This document shows, piece after piece, positions 40,125-43,002 of a stretch of 43,002 nt of DNA. The stretch comes from Clostridia bacterium (lineage in GTDB: Bacteria; Bacillota; Clostridia; Christensenellales; CAG-138), in the NCBI GenBank assembly GCA_017541305.1, contig JAFXZJ010000042.1:1-43002 (forward strand), read 5' to 3'. The notes beneath the pieces are model-generated. The model was not told where the DNA came from. It saw only the letters and a list, made by a program, of their open reading frames with translations, and searched no databases. Every line of letters starts with the position of its first letter. Position 1 is the stretch's first letter. Position numbers and translations under genes: made by a program.

Positions 40125-40784
40125 ATGGAAAGGGACTTCAGATCAAGGGTGACGATGGATACTTCGGATTTCATACTGCTTTCGGACTATGTGCCGGGCG
40201 CTGTGCAGGAGATCCGCTATCATTCGACTTTCAATTTCATAGGAGACCGCATCGACGGCTATGAGGAGCCCTGCGCGATAATCACGCTGGAGGCGGCGCG
40301 GGCGCTAAAGGCCGTTGCCGCCGAAATGAACGTGATGGGATATCGGCTCAAGATATTCGACGCCTATCGCCCCGTGTGCGCGGTAAAGCAGTTCATATTC
40401 TGGGGCATCGAGGACACGGATATCCGCATGAAGCCTTATTTCTACCCCGAGCTCGAAAAGCAGGAGCTCTTCGCCAAGGGCTATATCGCCAAGCTCTCCT
40501 CTCACAGCCGCGGAAGCACCGTCGATCTCACCCTGCTCGATATGCGCACCGGCCGGGAGCTTGACATGGGCAGCCCCTTCGACCTGTTCAGTGAAATATC
40601 GCATCCCGACAACCGAAGCGTCACCGACGAGCAGTATTCAAACCGCATGCTGCTGCAGAGCGCGATGGTGCGCGGCGGCTTCCGCCCGCTCGACTGCGAA
40701 TGGTGGCATTTCACGCTTGAAAACGAGCCCTTCCCCGATACCTATTTCGAATTTCCCGTTTCGTCAAGGTGCTTGAAGAGGTAA
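40125..40784 (+). CDS. VanX-type D-alanyl-D-alanine dipeptidase (M15D)
   Basis: The 219-residue protein has the VanX/DdpX signature: DAYRPVCAVKQF with the conserved Arg82, SSHSRGSTVDLTL with zinc ligands His127 and Asp134, and CEWWHFT with catalytic Glu192 and zinc ligand His195. It hydrolyses D-Ala-D-Ala. No vanH, vanA or vanS genes are nearby, so a role in peptidoglycan recycling is more likely than vancomycin resistance. No signal peptide is seen. The ribosome binding site GGGGG is moderate. It is the last gene before the terminator at 40801-40826. Confidence 0.92.
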   Translation: MERDFRSRVTMDTSDFILLSDYVPGAVQEIRYHSTFNFIGDRIDGYEEPCAIITLEAARALKAVAAEMNVMGYRLKIFDAYRPVCAVKQFIFWGIEDTDIRMKPYFYPELEKQELFAKGYIAKLSSHSRGSTVDLTLLDMRTGRELDMGSPFDLFSEISHPDNRSVTDEQYSNRMLLQSAMVRGGFRPLDCEWWHFTLENEPFPDTYFEFPVSSRCLKR

Positions 40785-40800
40785 AAAAACATAAAACATA

Positions 40801-40826
40801 AAAGGCGCGGATATGCGCCTTTTTTA
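40801..40826. terminator. Terminator between the dipeptidase and AAA ATPase genes
   Basis: AAAGGCGC (40801-40808) pairs with GCGCCTTT (40815-40822) around GGATAT, followed by further T residues on the plus strand; A-rich flanks allow use from the minus strand too. The last bases overlap the stop codon of the convergent ATPase gene. Confidence 0.85.
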
Positions 40827-41546
40827 TTCCTCGCACAGCAGCCTGTGCAGTATCCTCTCCCGGTCGGAAAGGAAGAGCCGCGTTATGCTCACGCTCTCCG
40901 TATCCTCATATTCGCAGCGATGTATCCTGCCGCCGTCGAACGAGAGTATCGAGGCGTTCGGGAAGCCCAGTATGATGGGCGAATGGGTGGCGATGATAAA
41001 CTGCGCGCCCGCCTTCACACAGCGGTCAAGCTCAACGAGCAGCGCAAGCTGTCTTTGCGGGCTGAGCGCGGCCTCCGGCTCGTCGAGCATATAAAGCCCG
41101 TTCGCGCCAAAGAGGTTCTGCGCTATATAAAGGAAGCTTTCGCCATGTGACCTCTCGTGAAGATGCTGCGGTCTTCCTCCCATCAGCTTGTTCGCCTCAG
41201 CCTCCATCGAGGCCACGTTATAAAAGCTTTCCGCGCGAAGAAAATACCCGCCTCTCGCCCTGCGGAAGCTCTTTGTCAGGCTTATCGCCCGGCAGAGCTC
41301 CGAATGGGAATCATAGGTCGAGAACGAATTGGCCCTTGTTCCGCCCTCGGGATTGAACCCAGCGGCTATGGCAACAGCCTCCAGAAGGGTGCTCTTGCCG
41401 CTGCCGTTCTCGCCCACAAGGAACGTCACGGGGCTTTCAAGCGCTATCTCGTCCGCGGAACGCAGCGCTTCGATATTCCGAACGTAGCTGCTTTCAGGGA
41501 CCTTTTCCCATTCGATGCGTATGGCAGTGATAAAGTTATCGCTCAT
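40824..41546 (-). CDS. AAA family ATPase (COG3910-like)
   Basis: The 240-residue protein is a stand-alone ABC/SMC-type ATPase with Walker A GENGSGKST (45-53), a signature-like LHERSHGESFLYIAQ region, Walker B LYMLDEPEAALSP and a final IIATHSPIIL. It has no transmembrane or coiled-coil arm. Such small AAA_15/AAA_21 proteins are common and mostly uncharacterised; some belong to defence pairs, but no partner nuclease is present here. It overlaps the upstream GNAT gene by 11 bases without a clear ribosome binding site, so it is likely translationally coupled. Confidence 0.85.
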   Translation of the reverse strand: MSDNFITAIRIEWEKVPESSYVRNIEALRSADEIALESPVTFLVGENGSGKSTLLEAVAIAAGFNPEGGTRANSFSTYDSHSELCRAISLTKSFRRARGGYFLRAESFYNVASMEAEANKLMGGRPQHLHERSHGESFLYIAQNLFGANGLYMLDEPEAALSPQRQLALLVELDRCVKAGAQFIIATHSPIILGFPNASILSFDGGRIHRCEYEDTESVSITRLFLSDRERILHRLLCEE

Positions 41547-41982
41547 GCTTCATTATTATAAAGAACTCGTTCGTATCGTCCACCCTCTGCCGCTCATCCG
41601 TGCAGACGAAGCCGTGCCTTTCATAAAGCCGAATCGCGCCCGGGTTCTTTTCCAGCACGAGCAGCCGCCTGCCGCCGCGCTCGACCGCGCGCTCCATAAG
41701 CGCGCCGCCTATGCCCAGCCCATGGAAGCTCGGCTCAACGAAGAGCTTCTCGATCTCATCGCCGTTCACGCGCACGAAGCCCTTCACGACCCCGTCGTCA
41801 AACACGAGCGTGTGCGCGAGCTTTTCGGGAAAAGCGCGGTACTCGCCGATGAGCGTCGGCACGGTCAGCTCTGAAAAGAAGTAACGATCCGTCCTGAATA
41901 TGGGGTAAAAATACAGGCGGTAGTTGAAGATCTCGATCTCGGCAAGTCTGGCGGCGTCCTCCTGCGCGGCGGGTCGGATCAT
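41536..41982 (-). CDS. GNAT family N-acetyltransferase
   Basis: The 148-residue protein has LFVEPSFHGLGIGGALM as the acetyl-CoA binding motif and a following NPGAIRLYERHGF segment, both standard for GNAT enzymes. The acceptor is unknown. ATG at 41982 is preferred because AGGAAG lies 8 bases upstream; an in-frame ATG at 42003 would overlap the preceding gene. It is the middle gene of a tight three-gene minus-strand cluster. Confidence 0.88.
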   Translation of the reverse strand: MIRPAAQEDAARLAEIEIFNYRLYFYPIFRTDRYFFSELTVPTLIGEYRAFPEKLAHTLVFDDGVVKGFVRVNGDEIEKLFVEPSFHGLGIGGALMERAVERGGRRLLVLEKNPGAIRLYERHGFVCTDERQRVDDTNEFFIIMKHER

Positions 41983-41987
41983 GGGAG

Positions 41988-42383
41988 TCACTTCCTCACG
42001 CATGCCTCATACCTTTTCTTCAAAAGCAGATAGCGCGAATACTTATCCTCGTTTGCAAAGTGCTCCCCGCGCATCTGCGGGACGGCGGTCGAATAATCGA
42101 GTTTTTCATCGCCGAACTGCTCGCTCGTCAGATCGAACTCATATCCGTCGATCCTGTTGAAGCAGTGATACGCGCCGTCGGGCAGGAGTATCCCCCAAAC
42201 CTCGCCGCCTAAAAGATCCTGCACGAGGAACGAAGTTATCGAGCATTGCCCCAGCGTGGGATTGGCTTTTGACCAGTGCGGCCTCATGCGCGGCGCGCAG
42301 GTCTCGGCGCACCAGACGGAAAGGAAAGTGTCGTACAGCTCACGAATGTGATCGGGAACGGCGTCGTGTCCGTAAAAGCTCAT
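41988..42383 (-). CDS. YunG-like family protein
   Basis: The 131-residue protein contains GQCSITSFLVQDLLGGEVWGI, then YHCFNRIDGYEFDLTSEQF, the pattern of Bacillus YunG-type proteins. The invariant Cys in GQCS, His in YHCFN and Asp in FDLT could form a papain/transglutaminase-like Cys-His-Asp triad; that is inference, and no activity is established. AGGAG lies 6 bases before the ATG. It is first in the cluster with the GNAT and AAA ATPase genes. Confidence 0.78.
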   Translation of the reverse strand: MSFYGHDAVPDHIRELYDTFLSVWCAETCAPRMRPHWSKANPTLGQCSITSFLVQDLLGGEVWGILLPDGAYHCFNRIDGYEFDLTSEQFGDEKLDYSTAVPQMRGEHFANEDKYSRYLLLKKRYEACVRK

Positions 42384-42409
42384 ATTTGTCTCCTGTGATG
42401 TTTTTTTGT

Positions 42410-42439
42410 ATTATAGCATATACTCCCGCGGGCTGACAA
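42410..42439 (-). promoter_or_regulatory. Promoter of the YunG-GNAT-ATPase cluster
   Basis: On the minus strand TTGTCA (42434-42439), 18 bases, TATAAT (42410-42415). Confidence 0.65.
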
Positions 42440-42482
42440 CAAAAACATTGAAGGCGCTGAGGGCGGATCAATAAGGGGATCC

Positions 42483-42631
42483 GGCAGCTGCCTGTCCTCT
42501 CCATGCGTCGCAAACCTTTGGTTTGCTCATTGAGAATATCCTCACGGTGTTCGGATATTCTCACGTCGCCGCCGCAAAAAGGCTTCACCTTTTTGCTTAT
42601 CAAGAAAAAAGCGATGGTGGCGTGAGGCAAG
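42483..42631. repeat. Structured intergenic module B downstream of the 5S rRNA gene
   Basis: It begins with a copy of the 5S 3' end (42483-42511, starting GGCAGCTGCCTGTCC; 18 flanking bases GGGATCCGGCAGCTGCCT also match the true gene). Three hairpins follow: GCAAACC/GGTTTGC (42510-42526), GAGAATATCC/GGATATTCTC (42532-42562) and GCAAAAAGG/CCTTTTTGC (42574-42596). It ends in a degenerate inverted copy (42611-42631). Confidence 0.7.
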
Positions 42632-42674
42632 TTGCTTTTGATAATAAGGATGTTTTTGGAGTTCTTTTAGACAG

Positions 42675-42835
42675 GGCAGCTGCCTATCCTCTCCATGCGT
42701 CGCAAACCTCGGTATGTTGAGCATACCGAGGTTTGTTCACCGAGAAAAGCTCTGCGGACGGGGCCTTGAGCTTTTCTCGCGTCGCAGGTAAAAAGCTTCG
42801 CTTTTTACGCGACGGCTAATGGCGAGGGTAGGCAG
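42675..42835. repeat. Structured intergenic module A downstream of the 5S rRNA gene
   Basis: It begins with a 29-base copy of the 5S 3' end (42675-42703, two indels from 42899-42927). Three hairpins follow: AAACCTCGGTATG/CATACCGAGGTTT (about 42704-42734), CGAGAAAAGCTC/GAGCTTTTCTCG (42741-42779) and GTAAAAAGC/GCTTTTTAC (42788-42808). It ends with GCGACGGCTAATGGCGAGGG... (42809-42835), the inverted copy of the same 5S segment. Hairpin order and pairing match module B although sequences differ. Confidence 0.75.
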
Positions 42836-42850
42836 ATGGCGGGACCAAAG

Positions 42851-42886
42851 GAAAGAAAAAGCAGAGACGCTTGCGTCTCTGCTTTT
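42851..42886 (-). terminator. rRNA operon terminator
   Basis: AAAAGCAGAGACGC (42857-42870) pairs with GCGTCTCTGCTTTT (42873-42886). On the minus strand the stem is followed by TTTTTCTTTCC. It lies 13 bases downstream of the 5S 3' end. Confidence 0.88.
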
Positions 42887-42898
42887 CCTTTGGGATCC

Positions 42899-43002
<104 letters not shown>

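Noticed and set aside
40125-40784. VanX-like gene as a sign of a vancomycin resistance cluster
   Set aside because: No vanH, vanA/B ligase or vanRS genes are adjacent; stand-alone D-Ala-D-Ala dipeptidases are common in peptidoglycan turnover.
40824-42383. AAA ATPase, GNAT and YunG-like cluster as a toxin-antitoxin or defence system
   Set aside because: No nuclease, ribbon-helix-helix antitoxin or other effector is present, and the GNAT lacks a TacT-like antitoxin neighbour.
42523-42724. Short reading frames in the rRNA-flanking region
   Set aside because: They run through hairpin arms and 5S copies on both strands, without ribosome binding sites or coding character.

Overview
The window reads as a chromosomal segment of an uncultured, GC-rich Clostridia-type Firmicute, probably gut-associated. 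Reasons: strong AAGGAGG-like ribosome binding sites, consensus sigma-A promoters (TTGACA, 17 bp, TATAAT), a T-box leader in front of ileS, many Gly/Cys lipoboxes, a YunG-like protein, a CotH-type protein, and short dispersed hairpin repeats. There is no prophage, CRISPR array, transposase or integrase. Most of the content is housekeeping or sugar metabolism.

Layout, left to right. 1-1.9 kb: hairpin repeats and a lipoprotein gene ending in a strong terminator. 1.9-7 kb (minus): a five-gene operon of lipid kinase, DUF5711-like protein, CvpA-like protein, rRNA-type methyltransferase and a double-headed RluA pseudouridine synthase. 7-14 kb (minus): a repeat-rich lipoprotein, ileS with T-box, and a CotH/lamin-tail lipoprotein. 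14.2-15.7 kb: a small ORF, a polysaccharide deacetylase lipoprotein and tRNA-Leu(GAG), followed by a palindromic element that mirrors the tRNA 3' end. 15.8-19.6 kb (minus): membrane protein, YdcF-like protein and gamma-glutamyltransferase. 19.7-24.9 kb (plus): ybaB-recR, an HD protein, then a MerR-like regulator with membrane and zinc-ribbon parts coupled to an ABC exporter pair, a YbjQ protein and an unknown protein.

25-35.3 kb is a cello-oligosaccharide (beta-glucan) locus. It holds a lipoprotein GH5, a signal-less GH5, two CUT1 permeases, a solute-binding lipoprotein, a LacI regulator, a GH94 cellobiose-type phosphorylase and a UgpC/MsmX ATPase. A 14-base motif, CTTAATCGATTTCG or a close variant, lies at the lacI promoter, the GH94 promoter and the ugpC/SGNH divergent region. 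It is the likely LacI operator and ties the three transcription units together. Inferred flow: the outer GH5 cuts glucan, the ABC system imports oligosaccharides, and the inner GH5 and GH94 phosphorylase degrade them.

35.6-40.8 kb (plus): SGNH-like lipoprotein, SDR, GNAT, threonine aldolase, iron alcohol dehydrogenase and VanX-type dipeptidase. 40.8-42.4 kb (minus): AAA ATPase, GNAT and YunG-like protein. 42.4-43 kb: the 3' end of a minus-strand rRNA operon (partial 5S), its terminator, and two tandem structured elements.

The best candidate for something undescribed is in the non-coding DNA. Downstream of both the tRNA-Leu and the 5S rRNA sit palindromic modules bounded by one inverted and one direct copy of that RNA gene's own 3' end, with internal hairpins. 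In the two 5S modules the hairpins keep their order and pairing although their sequences differ.
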